From contig NZ_JBFQGA010000005.1 in the NCBI RefSeq assembly GCF_040932435.1, positions 310,001-374,000 of the forward strand: a stretch of DNA of 64,000 nt, written 5' to 3'. Every line of letters begins with the position of its first letter. Position 1 is the stretch's first letter. Positions 1 to 10,636 of this stretch are shown in pieces. The notes under the pieces were generated by a model. That model was not told the DNA's origin and searched no databases. It worked only from the letters and a program-made list of their open reading frames with translations. The position numbers and the translations under genes are program-made. Origin of the DNA: Kluyvera sp040932435 (GTDB lineage: Bacteria; Pseudomonadota; Gammaproteobacteria; Enterobacterales; Enterobacteriaceae).

Positions 1-123
1 GGCGCAGCGCTGGGCGCATTCAGCTATCGCAAGCTGATCGGCCGTCATCTGCCGTGCGACACCTGCGAGGTTGAAGAGCCGAAAGCGGTCTCCAGCCAAA
101 ACCAACACAATGCTTCGCTGTAA
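1..123 (+). CDS. glpF: Glycerol uptake facilitator GlpF, C-terminal end (partial)
   Basis: Forty residues in frame from base 1 to a TAA stop at 121-123. The piece reads GAFSYRKLIGRHLPCD followed by a short acidic tail, which matches the cytoplasmic C-terminus of the enterobacterial aquaglyceroporin GlpF as I know it. GlpF is an inner-membrane channel for glycerol diffusion. Its usual partner glpK follows after 21 bases, as in the glpFK operon. The start and the membrane region lie outside the window. Confidence 0.9.
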   Translation, partial: GAALGAFSYRKLIGRHLPCDTCEVEEPKAVSSQNQHNASL

Positions 124-144
124 TCTGACTACGGACCGTTCATT

Positions 145-1653
<1,509 letters not shown>

Positions 1654-1665
1654 ACCGTGACGTGA

Positions 1666-1738
1666 TGCCGGATGGCGGCTACGCCTTATCCGGCCTACAA
1701 ATGAGCGGTAGGCCTGATAAGCGCAGCGCCATCAGGCA
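1666..1738. repeat. Paired REP elements (BIME)
   Basis: Two inverted REP-type units face each other. The left unit begins TGCCGGATGGCGGCTACGCC and the right unit ends AGCGCAGCGCCATCAGGCA, with GGCCTAC and GTAGGCC as inner arms. This is the typical enterobacterial extragenic palindrome between convergent genes, here glpK and gltS. Such elements act in mRNA stabilisation, gyrase or Pol I binding, or as IS insertion targets; which applies here is not visible. Confidence 0.85.
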
Positions 1739-1741
1739 AAG

Positions 1742-1767
1742 AACGCCGGGATAGTCCCGGCGTTTTT
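1742..1767 (+). terminator. Rho-independent terminator after glpK
   Basis: A perfect nine-base-pair hairpin (AACGCCGGG, loop ATAGT, CCCGGCGTT) runs straight into a T run. It is oriented to stop glpFK transcription. On the opposite strand it could slow gltS transcripts, but the T run there is poor. Confidence 0.88.
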
Positions 1768-1770
1768 GTC

Positions 1771-2973
1771 TTAAGCAAACATCGGTAACATCAGATACAG
1801 CTTAATGACCAGCGCATTGACGATATCAATAAAGAACGCCCCCACCATCGGCACCACCAGGAACGCGGTATGTGATGGCCCGAAACGTTCGGTAATTGCC
1901 TGCATATTGGCAATTGCGGTTGGCGTTGCACCAAGACCAAAGCCGCAGTGACCTGCCGCCAGCACCGCTGCATCGTAGTTTTTGCCCATCATTCGGTAAG
2001 TGACAAAAATCGCATACAGCCCCATCGCCACCGCCTGCACAGCCAGAATCACCAGCATTGGTAGCGCCAGCGATGCCAGCTCCCACAGCTTCAGGCTCAT
2101 CAGCGCCATCGCTAGGAACAACGACAAGCTCACGTTGCCCAGCACTGATACTGCACGCTCGAAGACGCGATAAAAGCCCATCAGCGCCAAGCCGTTGCTC
2201 AGGAGCACACCAACAAACAGCACGCACACAAACGTCGGCAGCTCCAGCGCGGTTCCCGCCAGCAGTTGCGCAATCACCCGCCCAACCGTCAGACAGATAG
2301 CAATAAGCGCGATACTTTCAATCAGCACCAACGAGGTGATCACACGCCCCACATCCGGTTTTTCGAAGGTGGTAGGCACTTCCTGATCGTCCGGCGTGCC
2401 GTCTGGCGAGGAGGAGTGTTTCACCAGATAGCGCGCCACAGGGCCGCCAATTAAACCACCCAGCACCAAGCCGAAGGTGGCACAGGCCATCGCCACTTCG
2501 GTCGCATTGCTGAAACCGTAGCGTTCGATAAACAGCTTGCTCCACGCCGCGCCGGTGCCATGACCACCAGATAGCGTGATTGAACCGGCCAGCAGGCCCA
2601 TTATCGGGTCCAGACCCAGCAGTTTCGCCATGCCGATACCCAGTGCGTTTTGTAACAGCAGCAGTCCCACGACGACAATCAGGAAGGTGCCGACAACTTT
2701 CCCGCCCTTGCGCAGGCTAGCGATATTGGCGTTAAGGCCGATGGTGGCGAAGAAGGCCAGCATGAGCGGGTCTTTGAGGGTCATATCGAATTCGATTTCC
2801 CAACCCATGCTTTTTTTCAGCACTAGCAGCGCCAGCGCCACCAGCAGACCACCGGCCACCGGTTCAGGGATGGTGTATTTCTTTAGAAAGGGGACGCCCT
2901 GGACCAGCTTTCGTCCCAGCAGTAGGACAAGCGTTGCGGCGACGAGCGTCGATAAGGTATCGAGATGAAACAT
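1771..2973 (-). CDS. gltS: Sodium/glutamate symporter GltS
   Basis: 400 residues, against 401 in E. coli GltS. The protein is hydrophobic throughout, with the two repeated halves typical of the glutamate:Na+ symporter (ESS) family. Glycine-rich signatures GSITLSGGHGTGAAW and GHCGFGLGATPTAIANMQ, one per half, correspond to the reentrant loops that carry substrate and sodium. It imports glutamate with Na+ across the inner membrane. It converges with glpK and is divergent from xanP, as gltS and xanP are in E. coli. The start MFHLDTLSTLVAATLV matches the family start. Confidence 0.96.
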   Translation of the reverse strand: MFHLDTLSTLVAATLVLLLGRKLVQGVPFLKKYTIPEPVAGGLLVALALLVLKKSMGWEIEFDMTLKDPLMLAFFATIGLNANIASLRKGGKVVGTFLIVVVGLLLLQNALGIGMAKLLGLDPIMGLLAGSITLSGGHGTGAAWSKLFIERYGFSNATEVAMACATFGLVLGGLIGGPVARYLVKHSSSPDGTPDDQEVPTTFEKPDVGRVITSLVLIESIALIAICLTVGRVIAQLLAGTALELPTFVCVLFVGVLLSNGLALMGFYRVFERAVSVLGNVSLSLFLAMALMSLKLWELASLALPMLVILAVQAVAMGLYAIFVTYRMMGKNYDAAVLAAGHCGFGLGATPTAIANMQAITERFGPSHTAFLVVPMVGAFFIDIVNALVIKLYLMLPMFA

Positions 2974-3185
2974 AATTGCAGCTCCTTACTAAACGCATGA
3001 TCCATTCATACGCGACAAATTTCCGATGTCGAGATAGCCTCTTCGTGAGGCGTCGGCCCAAAGTGTAAGCAAGAAAGGCAGTCAAGGGATAGAAAAAGGT
3101 ACTATTGCTGATCAATTTCGTTAACCATTTACATCTAATCCACAGTTCTTACACGGTTTTTTCCGCAATAATTTGCGCCACATGA

Positions 3186-3201
3186 AAGCAACCGATTGCT
3201 T
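3186..3201. promoter_or_regulatory. PurR-type operator upstream of xanP
   Basis: The 16-base palindrome AAGCAACCGATTGCTT fits every defined position of the PurR consensus ANGCAANCGNTTNCNT. It lies 55 bases upstream of the xanP start codon in the gltS-xanP divergent region. Purine-dependent repression of a xanthine permease is sensible; occupancy is inferred from the match alone. Confidence 0.75.
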
Positions 3202-3255
3202 TTACCAGCCAGTCCGCTAAAATCGCCACTTTTCCACCATGGGATGGCCTGAAAG

Positions 3256-4647
3256 ATGTCCTCTAACACCCTTGAACAGGTTGATGCGCAACCGGTTGCG
3301 CAGAAACACAACAGCGAATTAATTTACCGTCTGGAAGATCGTCCGCCGCTTCCGCAAACCTTGTTCGCCGCGCTTCAGCACCTGCTGGCGATGTTTGTTG
3401 CGGTGATCACTCCAGCGCTGCTGATTTGCCAAGCTCTGGGTCTGCCAGCCGAAGATACCCAGCACATTATCAGCATGTCGTTATTCGCATCCGGTGTGGC
3501 ATCTATCATTCAGATTAAAGCTTGGGGCCCGGTTGGCTCTGGCCTGCTGTCCATTCAGGGCACCAGCTTCAACTTCGTTGCGCCGCTAATTATGGGCGGC
3601 ACCGCGCTGAAAACCGGCGGTGCCGACGTGCCAACGATGATGGCTGCGCTGTTTGGCACCCTGATGCTGGCGAGCTTCACCGAAATGGCATTATCCCGCG
3701 TGCTGCACCTAGCGCGCCGCGTGATCACCCCGTTAGTTTCCGGCGTGGTGGTGATGATTATCGGCCTGTCGCTGATTCAGGTCGGTCTGACCTCTATCGG
3801 CGGCGGCTATGCGGCAATGGCCAACAATACCTTTGGCGCACCGAAAAACCTGTTGCTCGCGGGCATCGTACTGGCCATTATCATTCTGCTTAACCGCCAG
3901 CGTAACCCTTACCTGCGTATTGCTTCGCTGGTGATTGCTATGGCGGCAGGCTACCTCGCAGCCTGGGCGCTCGGCATGCTGCCGGAAAATACCGCACCGA
4001 CCAACGGCAGCCTGATTATGGTGCCAACGCCACTGTATTACGGCTTAGGCATCGACTGGAACCTGCTGTTGCCATTGATGCTGGTATTTATGATCACCTC
4101 GCTGGAAACCATCGGTGATATCACTGCCACCTCCGACGTGTCAGAACAGCCGGTTTCCGGGCCTCTGTATATGAAGCGACTGAAGGGCGGCGTGTTGGCT
4201 AACGGTCTGAACTCCTGCGTTTCTGCGGTCTTCAATACCTTCCCGAACTCCTGCTTCGGGCAGAACAACGGCGTTATCCAGTTGACCGGCGTTGCCAGCC
4301 GCTATGTCGGTTTCGTAGTCGCGTTGATGCTCATCGTGCTGGGTCTGTTCCCTGCGGTGAGCGGCTTCGTCCAGCATATTCCTGAACCGGTACTCGGCGG
4401 CGCAACGCTTGTGATGTTCGGCACCATCGCTGCGTCCGGCGTGCGCATCGTCTCCCGCGAGCCGCTAAATCGCCGCGCAATTCTGATTATCGCCCTGTCG
4501 TTGGCCGTTGGCCTTGGCGTTTCTCAGCAACCGCAAATTCTGCAGTTCGCCCCGGACTGGCTGAAAAACCTGCTCTCTTCCGGCATTGCTGCTGGCGGGA
4601 TCACGGCAATTATTTTGAACCTGGTTTTCCCACCAGAGAAAGAGTAA
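3256..4647 (+). CDS. xanP: Xanthine:proton symporter XanP
   Basis: 463 residues, the length of E. coli XanP (YicE). It is a nucleobase-cation symporter-2 family transporter that imports xanthine with protons across the inner membrane. About 14 hydrophobic segments are visible, together with the family motifs SIQGTSFNFVAPLI in the first half and the NTFPNSCFGQNNGVIQLTGV stretch that carries the NCS2 signature. The start MSSNTLEQVDAQPVAQ precedes a cytoplasmic tail. The gene is divergent from gltS and has a PurR-type palindrome upstream. yicH follows in the same direction after about 120 bases. Confidence 0.96.
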   Translation: MSSNTLEQVDAQPVAQKHNSELIYRLEDRPPLPQTLFAALQHLLAMFVAVITPALLICQALGLPAEDTQHIISMSLFASGVASIIQIKAWGPVGSGLLSIQGTSFNFVAPLIMGGTALKTGGADVPTMMAALFGTLMLASFTEMALSRVLHLARRVITPLVSGVVVMIIGLSLIQVGLTSIGGGYAAMANNTFGAPKNLLLAGIVLAIIILLNRQRNPYLRIASLVIAMAAGYLAAWALGMLPENTAPTNGSLIMVPTPLYYGLGIDWNLLLPLMLVFMITSLETIGDITATSDVSEQPVSGPLYMKRLKGGVLANGLNSCVSAVFNTFPNSCFGQNNGVIQLTGVASRYVGFVVALMLIVLGLFPAVSGFVQHIPEPVLGGATLVMFGTIAASGVRIVSREPLNRRAILIIALSLAVGLGVSQQPQILQFAPDWLKNLLSSGIAAGGITAIILNLVFPPEKE

Positions 4648-4767
4648 ACCCGACGCGGCGGTGGTCATTGCCACTGCCGCTGACATCGATTAAAACGATT
4701 CCCGCCTTGAGGATTGCGCATAAATCATGCATAACAGATTTATGTGCCCTTCTCAGGATGGAAGATC

Positions 4768-6444
4768 ATGAAATTTCTTGGAAAGCTGATTTTCTGGCTG
4801 ATCATCGCCCTGCTGTTGGTGATTCTCGCCTTTTACTTTTTGCTGCAAACCCGCTGGGGCGCGCGCCATATAAGCCAATGGCTGAGCGACAATACCACCT
4901 ACCAGGTGGCGTTTGACGCAATGGACCACCGCTTCTCCTCCCCGTCGCACATCCTGCTGAAAAACGTCACCTTTGGTCGTGACGGCAAACCTGCAACGCT
5001 GGTCGCAAAAACGGTGGATATTGGCCTGAGTACCCGTCAGATAACCGACCCGCTGCACGTCGACACCATCTTGTTGCAAGACGGTACGCTGAATCTCTCT
5101 CCTTCCAACGCCCCGCTGCCATTTGCCGCCGATCGCTTACAGCTGAGCAATATGGCGCTCAACAGCCCGGAAACCGGCTGGGAGCTCAGCGCGCAGCGCG
5201 TCTCCGGCGGCGTGATGCCGTGGACGCCGGAAGCAGGTAACGTGCTGGGCAAAAAAGCGCATATTCAGATGAGCGCAGGTTCGCTATCGCTAAACGGTAT
5301 CCCGGCGACAAATACGCTCATTGAAGGCGACATCAACGGCGACGAAGTGACGCTGACTACCGTCGGGGCCGATATGGCGCGCGGCTCGCTCACCGGCAAC
5401 GCCCGACGTAACGGCGACGGGAGCTGGGTGGTGGATAATCTGCGTCTGAACGATATTCGTCTGCAAAGCGATAGGTCGCTGCTCGATTTCCTCGCCCCAC
5501 TGACCACCGTGCCGTCATTACAGATTGGCCGTCTTGATATCACCGACGCCACGCTGCAAGGCCCCGATTGGGCGCTAACCGACCTCGATCTCAACTTGCG
5601 CAACCTGACTCTCAGCCAAGGCGGCTGGCAAAGCACCGACGGCAAGATCTCGATGAACGCCAGCGAGTTCATCTACGGCTCGCTGCATTTGCTTGATCCG
5701 ATCATGAACGCAGAATTATCACTACAGGGCATTGCGCTGCGCCAGTTCACCTCGCGCTGGGAAGGCGGCATGGTGCGCAGTTCCGGCAATTGGTACCGTG
5801 ACGGCAACGCACTGGTGCTCGATGACGCGGTCTTTGCCGGGCTGGAATATACGCTGCCGGAGAACTGGAAAACGCTGTGGATGACGCCGTTGCCCACTTG
5901 GCTGCAAAACATCACGCTGAAAAAATTCGGGGCCAGCCGTAACTTGGTTATCGATATCGACCCGGCATTCCCGTGGCAAATCACCGCGCTAGACGGCTAC
6001 GGCGCAAACCTCCGACTGGCGAAGAATGGCCAGTGGGGCGTCTGGAGCGGCGGTGCGACATTAAACGGCGCAGCGGCCACCTTTAACCGTATTGATGTCC
6101 GTCGCCCGTCTATGACGCTAAACGCCGATGCGGCGAATGTGAACGTGACGGAGCTGAGTGCCTTTACCGAAAAAGGGATCTTGGAGGCGACCGCCACCGT
6201 ATCGCAGCAGCCGCAGCGGCACACCAGCGTGACCCTAAACGGGCGCGGTGTGCCACTCAACATCCTACAGCAGTGGGGCTGGCCACCACTATCGATTGAT
6301 GGCGACGGCAATATTCAGCTCACCGCGAGCGGTAGCGTACAGGCCCAAGCGCCGCTCAAACCAACGGTAAACGGACAGCTTCATGCGGTGAATATGAATA
6401 AACAGGAAGTCACGCAGCAGATGCAGGCTGGCGTTATTCAGTAG
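4768..6444 (+). CDS. yicH: AsmA-family inner-membrane protein YicH
   Basis: 558 residues. ATG at 4768 (MKFLGKLIFWLIIALLL) is chosen over an upstream GTG at 4744 because an AGGATGGAAG ribosome site precedes it and the protein then opens with the expected signal anchor. One N-terminal membrane helix (about residues 5-25) is followed by a long beta-rich periplasmic domain with AsmA-type features (SHILLKNVTFGRDG, VDTILLQDGTLNLSPSNAP). AsmA-like proteins are bridge-type proteins linked to phospholipid transport and outer-membrane homeostasis in Gram-negative bacteria; the specific role of YicH is not established. The position between xanP and yicI is as in E. coli. Confidence 0.93.
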   Translation: MKFLGKLIFWLIIALLLVILAFYFLLQTRWGARHISQWLSDNTTYQVAFDAMDHRFSSPSHILLKNVTFGRDGKPATLVAKTVDIGLSTRQITDPLHVDTILLQDGTLNLSPSNAPLPFAADRLQLSNMALNSPETGWELSAQRVSGGVMPWTPEAGNVLGKKAHIQMSAGSLSLNGIPATNTLIEGDINGDEVTLTTVGADMARGSLTGNARRNGDGSWVVDNLRLNDIRLQSDRSLLDFLAPLTTVPSLQIGRLDITDATLQGPDWALTDLDLNLRNLTLSQGGWQSTDGKISMNASEFIYGSLHLLDPIMNAELSLQGIALRQFTSRWEGGMVRSSGNWYRDGNALVLDDAVFAGLEYTLPENWKTLWMTPLPTWLQNITLKKFGASRNLVIDIDPAFPWQITALDGYGANLRLAKNGQWGVWSGGATLNGAAATFNRIDVRRPSMTLNADAANVNVTELSAFTEKGILEATATVSQQPQRHTSVTLNGRGVPLNILQQWGWPPLSIDGDGNIQLTASGSVQAQAPLKPTVNGQLHAVNMNKQEVTQQMQAGVIQ

Positions 6445-6460
6445 ATAGGCGAGGTAGCAT

Positions 6461-6610
6461 TCCCCTCACCCCGGCCCTCTCCCCAAAGGGGCGAGGGGGA
6501 AAAACCAACATGCCAGCCGCACAATCGGTCCTCCCCCTAGGAGAAAGCCCAACACGCCAGCCGCACAATCGGTCCCCTCTCCCCTAAGGGGAGAGGGTTA
6601 GGGTGAGGGG
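6461..6610. repeat. Inverted-repeat intergenic element between yicH and yicI
   Basis: The ends are inverted copies of each other: CCCCTCACCCCGGCCCTCTC on the left and the complement of CCCTCACCCTAACCCTCTCC on the right, each continuing into a short hairpin (CCCCAAAGGGG and CCCCTAAGGGG). Inside, the 20-base unit GCCAGCCGCACAATCGGTCC is repeated directly at 6512-6531 and 6556-6575. CCCTCACCCTAACCCTCTCC-type repeats are common between genes of enterobacteria. The element fills the space between the convergent genes yicH and yicI and could terminate transcription in both directions. Confidence 0.8.
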
Positions 6611-6622
6611 CCAATCACCAAA

Positions 6623-8941
6623 CTAAAGGGTGATCACCAACTCATTACCCCGCGCCGTCACCACCACACCCAGCTCGCTACCCGCCAAGCTCCCGCCCTG
6701 CACATCAGCCACATGCTGGACATTGCGCAGACAAAGCGTCCAGTCGCTCGCCTTACCCTGACCATTCACGGTAATAACATTCCCTTGGCGCTTCGCTTGT
6801 AACGTATAGATAACCGAGCCGTCCGCAGCCGGAACCTCACATATTGCTTCACTCCCGTCCTCCAGATGGAACAGCTGGAATTCGGTACCTTCGTGCCACG
6901 CGTAGTCCGGCTTCTGATTGTTACTGCCCAGCGCCAGCAGGGTGTTCTCCCGCACGTAAACCGGCAGGCTCATAAAATCATGCTGCTGTTTATGCCAGCG
7001 GCTGCCCTGCACTTCGTCGTTGTGCCACAGGTGTGTCCAGCGGCCTTCCGGCAGATAGAACTGCACGTCGCCCGCCTCGGTAAACACCGGCGCGACGGCC
7101 AGTGAATCGCCGAGCATGTACTGACGGTCAAGGTAATCACACGCCGGGTCGTCCGGGAACTCCAGCATCATGGCACGCAGCATCGGTGTGCCCTGCTCGT
7201 TGGCCAGCGCTGCCTGGCGATACAGGTACGGCATCATGCGGCACTTCATCTCGGTGAAGTAACGCACCACATCGCAGGACTCGTTATCGTAAGCCCACGG
7301 CACACGGTAGGATTTACTGCCGTGCAGGCGGCTATGACTGGAAAACAGGCCAAACGCGCACCAGCGTTTATACACATCCGCCGGTGCGGTGTTTTCGAAG
7401 CCGCCGATGTCGTGACTCCAGAAACCAAAGCCGGACAAGCCAATCGACAGCCCGCCGCGCAGACTTTCCGCCATTGACTCATAGTTGGCGTAGCAGTCGC
7501 CGCCCCAGTGCACCGGGAACTGTTGCGCACCCACCGAGGCAGAACGGGCAAACAGCACCGCTTCCTTCTCGCCCAGCGTCTCTTTCAGCACGTTCCACAC
7601 CAGCTCGTTGTAGATAAAGGCGTAGTGGTTGTGCATTTTTTGCGGGTTCGCACCATCAAACCACTGAACATCAGTAGGGATGCGCTCACCGAAGTCGGTT
7701 TTAAAGCAATCGACGCCCATCGCCACCAGTTCTTTAAGCTTGCCCGCGTACCACTCACAGGCTTCCGGGTTGGTGAAGTCATAAATCGCCAAGCCCGGCT
7801 GCCATTTATCCCACTGCCAAACAGAACCGTCCGGGCGCTTCAGCAGGTAGCCTTTTTCTTTCAACTCTTTGAACAGCGGTGATTTCTGGCCGATGTACGG
7901 GTTTATCCATACGCAGACCTTCAGCCCCTTATCTTTCAGGCGTTGGATCATGCCTTTCGGGTCCGGGAAGGTCACCGGATCCCACTCGAAGTCACACCAC
8001 TGGAAGGCTTTCATCCAGAAGCAGTCGAAGTGGAAGACGTGCAGCGGCAGGTCGCGCTCTGCCATGCCGTCAATAAAGCTGTTCACCGTCGCTTCATCGT
8101 AGTTGGTGGTAAACGAGGTGGTCAGCCACAGGCCAAATGACCATGCCGGTGGCAGCGCCGGTCGCCCGGTGAACTGGGTATAGCGGTTAAGCACCTCTTT
8201 CGGCGTTGGGCCGTCGATAACGAAATATTCCAGATGCTCGCCTTCGACGCTGAACTGCACCTTGGACACTTTCTCTGAGCCAATCTCAAAGGAGACGTTT
8301 TCCGGGTGATTTACCAGTACGCCGTAACCGCGGTTGGTCAGGTAGAACGGGATATTTTTGTACGACTGTTCGGTGCTGGTGCCGCCATCTTTGTTCCAGG
8401 TTTCAACGTTTTGACCGTTGCGCACCAGCGCGGTAAAGCGCTCGCCTAGGCCATAAACGGTTTCGCCGACGCCCAGATCCAGACGCTCGAACATGTAGTT
8501 GCGATTTTCATTGGTATCCTGCACATAGCCGTTGTTTTTCAGCTGACTGCCGGTGATACGCACGCCGTTACGCAGGAAGTCCAGCGCCCAAAACTCCCCT
8601 TTGGTTACGCGAACGCTGAGGTTGCCGCTTTTCAGTTCGGCAAATTCGGCGGTGTTCTGCATCTGCACTTTCACATCTTTCAGTACATTCAGCGGATAGT
8701 GTGGGCCGGTTTCCAGCGCGCCTTGGAAATGCTCGATACGCACTCCCACAACCCCTTCCTGAGGCGAGAAAAAGCGCAGGGTGAACATTGGCGTATCCAA
8801 CTGCCAGGTACGTTCGCGAACATCACGTGGCGCCACATACACCACCATCTCATTGCCATGCTGTTCAACATCAAACACCTGAACAGGTTGAATTAAATTC
8901 AGACCCGGTTGGATCAGCCAGTTTCCATCACTGATTTTCAT
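6623..8941 (-). CDS. yicI: Alpha-xylosidase YicI (GH31)
   Basis: 772 residues, the same length as E. coli YicI. This glycoside hydrolase family 31 enzyme releases alpha-xylose from isoprimeverose-type and other alpha-xylosides in the cytoplasm. The nucleophile Asp416 lies in FKTDFGER and the acid/base Asp482 in HWGGDCYANYES, at the same positions as in the E. coli enzyme. The N-terminal beta-sandwich, the (beta/alpha)8 barrel (about 250-590) and the C-terminal beta domains are collinear. It lies 11 bases after yicJ on the same strand, so transporter and hydrolase are one operon. Confidence 0.97.
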   Translation of the reverse strand: MKISDGNWLIQPGLNLIQPVQVFDVEQHGNEMVVYVAPRDVRERTWQLDTPMFTLRFFSPQEGVVGVRIEHFQGALETGPHYPLNVLKDVKVQMQNTAEFAELKSGNLSVRVTKGEFWALDFLRNGVRITGSQLKNNGYVQDTNENRNYMFERLDLGVGETVYGLGERFTALVRNGQNVETWNKDGGTSTEQSYKNIPFYLTNRGYGVLVNHPENVSFEIGSEKVSKVQFSVEGEHLEYFVIDGPTPKEVLNRYTQFTGRPALPPAWSFGLWLTTSFTTNYDEATVNSFIDGMAERDLPLHVFHFDCFWMKAFQWCDFEWDPVTFPDPKGMIQRLKDKGLKVCVWINPYIGQKSPLFKELKEKGYLLKRPDGSVWQWDKWQPGLAIYDFTNPEACEWYAGKLKELVAMGVDCFKTDFGERIPTDVQWFDGANPQKMHNHYAFIYNELVWNVLKETLGEKEAVLFARSASVGAQQFPVHWGGDCYANYESMAESLRGGLSIGLSGFGFWSHDIGGFENTAPADVYKRWCAFGLFSSHSRLHGSKSYRVPWAYDNESCDVVRYFTEMKCRMMPYLYRQAALANEQGTPMLRAMMLEFPDDPACDYLDRQYMLGDSLAVAPVFTEAGDVQFYLPEGRWTHLWHNDEVQGSRWHKQQHDFMSLPVYVRENTLLALGSNNQKPDYAWHEGTEFQLFHLEDGSEAICEVPAADGSVIYTLQAKRQGNVITVNGQGKASDWTLCLRNVQHVADVQGGSLAGSELGVVVTARGNELVITL

Positions 8942-8952
8942 AGCTCGTCCTC

Positions 8953-10347
8953 TTAGTTCTCTAAAGAATGCTTCATAGATTCGGTATCAAATTCCCGCTG
9001 AGTGCGGTGTGCGCCCTGCGCCAGCTCCCCCATCATCTTGATAAGGAAAGGCGTTTTCAGGGTGTAGAAGCGTTTCGCCACGATGGCGCTCAGCAGATAG
9101 CAAATAGCCGGTACGAGAGTAAACAGCGCAATAATGATGCTGATGGTGGTTGGGTTCTGAACCTTGGCGGCGGCATCGTAACCGCCGCCGGCCAGCATCC
9201 AGCCAATCATCGCGCCACCCAGTGCCAGACCCAGCTTCAGCACGAATAGCGTGCCTGCAAAGCTGATACCGGTTAGACGTTTGCCGTTGCGCCATTCACC
9301 ATAGTCAACGGTGTCGGACATCATGACCCACTGAATTGGGGTCACCAGCTGGTGCAGCACGCCAATCGCGAAGATGAAGGCAAACATGGTGATGCCCGCG
9401 TTCATCGGCACAAAGAACATCGCTAGGCTCAGCACCGCGAGAATGGCGTTGGTCCACCAAAAGACGCTCACCTTACATTTCCAGTCGGTCAGCGGTTTTG
9501 CCAGCGCCGAGCCAATCAGGTTGCCAACGCAGTAGGTGGTGAGGAAGGCGGTGAACAACATCGGGGAGCCCATAATCCAGGTGACGTAGTACATCATCGC
9601 GCCGCCGCGAACGCAGACCGCCATGATGTTGAGAATGGTCAGCAGGCCGACAATCCTCCACTGGTCGTTTTGCCAGATATCACGCAGGTCTTCACGCATT
9701 GAATTGTTGGTTGGCGGGGCTTCAACGCGCTCTTTGGTGGTGAAGAAGCAGAAAGCCAGCATCGCAATCGCCACCACGGAGAGCACCGCAATACCGCCTT
9801 GGAAGCCCAGCGCCTTGTTGTCGCTGCCGATCAGATTCACCAGCGGCATCATCAGCACGGTAGAGAGCATGCCGCCCGCGGTCGCTAGCACGAAGCGCCA
9901 AGATTGCAGGGAGATACGCTGCGTCGGGTCGTTGGTGATAACACCGCCCAGCGCGCAATAAGGAATATTGACCACGGTATAGAACAGGGTCAGCAGCGTG
10001 TAGGTCACCGCCGCGTAAATCAATTTACCGTTATGACTGAGATCCGGCGAGCTGTAGGCCAGCACGCACACAATGCCGAAAGGCAGTGCGCCAAACAGCA
10101 CCCACGGACGGAACTTGCCCCAGCGAGTACGCGTACGGTCAGCCAGCAGCCCCATGCACGGGTCAGAGATGGCGTCCAGCGCGCGCGCCAGGAGAAACAT
10201 GGTGCCGACATAGCCTGCGGGTATACCAAAAATATCGGTATAGAAAAACATCATATACAACATGACGTTATCGAAAATGATATGGCTGGCGGCGTCGCCC
10301 ATGCCATAACCTACCTTCTCTTTGACAGATAATACTTCACTCTTCAT
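8953..10347 (-). CDS. yicJ: Glycoside-pentoside-hexuronide family symporter YicJ
   Basis: 464 residues with twelve predicted membrane segments and the GPH-family N-terminus VKEKVGYGMGDAASHIIFDN, followed by the cytoplasmic loop LLADRTRTRWGKFRPW. Members use Na+ or H+ to import glycosides. Partnership with YicI implies uptake of alpha-xylosides such as isoprimeverose, but the substrate is inferred. It is first in the yicJI operon, next to selC as in E. coli. Confidence 0.95.
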   Translation of the reverse strand: MKSEVLSVKEKVGYGMGDAASHIIFDNVMLYMMFFYTDIFGIPAGYVGTMFLLARALDAISDPCMGLLADRTRTRWGKFRPWVLFGALPFGIVCVLAYSSPDLSHNGKLIYAAVTYTLLTLFYTVVNIPYCALGGVITNDPTQRISLQSWRFVLATAGGMLSTVLMMPLVNLIGSDNKALGFQGGIAVLSVVAIAMLAFCFFTTKERVEAPPTNNSMREDLRDIWQNDQWRIVGLLTILNIMAVCVRGGAMMYYVTWIMGSPMLFTAFLTTYCVGNLIGSALAKPLTDWKCKVSVFWWTNAILAVLSLAMFFVPMNAGITMFAFIFAIGVLHQLVTPIQWVMMSDTVDYGEWRNGKRLTGISFAGTLFVLKLGLALGGAMIGWMLAGGGYDAAAKVQNPTTISIIIALFTLVPAICYLLSAIVAKRFYTLKTPFLIKMMGELAQGAHRTQREFDTESMKHSLEN

Positions 10348-10380
10348 CTTTCAAACCCCATTGCGCCGAGCCCAAGCCGG

Positions 10381-10388
10381 AACCGGTT
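10381..10388. promoter_or_regulatory. Possible LacI/GalR-type operator upstream of yicJ
   Basis: The perfect palindrome AACCGGTT lies 34 bases upstream of the yicJ start. CG-centred AACCGGTT cores are typical of LacI/GalR-family operators. No regulator gene lies next to yicJI, so the binding protein is unknown. The match is short and may be chance. Confidence 0.3.
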
Positions 10389-10576
10389 ACACGTTTTGTA
10401 AACCATTCACGTCATAAGGTGAATTGCGATATCTCGTTATCAAATTACGTTTATTTATTTCTGTGATCTGGGTGGGCGGCTAGAGTGTGTCTAAGTGTAA
10501 CTTACGGATTTTGTAGGAATTTCTATGCTCCACGTGCGATACATAGAAAAAAGTTGGTGAAATATGTAAGTAAAGA

Positions 10577-10605
10577 TGTGGCAACTGATTGAAAGTAGCT
10601 ATAAT
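10577..10605 (+). promoter_or_regulatory. Promoter of the UUA-anticodon selC-like tRNA
   Basis: A perfect -10 box TATAAT lies at 10600-10605, 32 bases before the tRNA. The stretch from 10575 (GATGTGGCAA) through the -10 box to the tRNA 5' end is nearly the same as upstream of the canonical selC, so the promoter was copied with the gene. No clear -35 hexamer is seen. Confidence 0.6.
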
Positions 10606-10636
10606 GCGCCCCGCCTCCATGTAGCAATCGAGGCGC

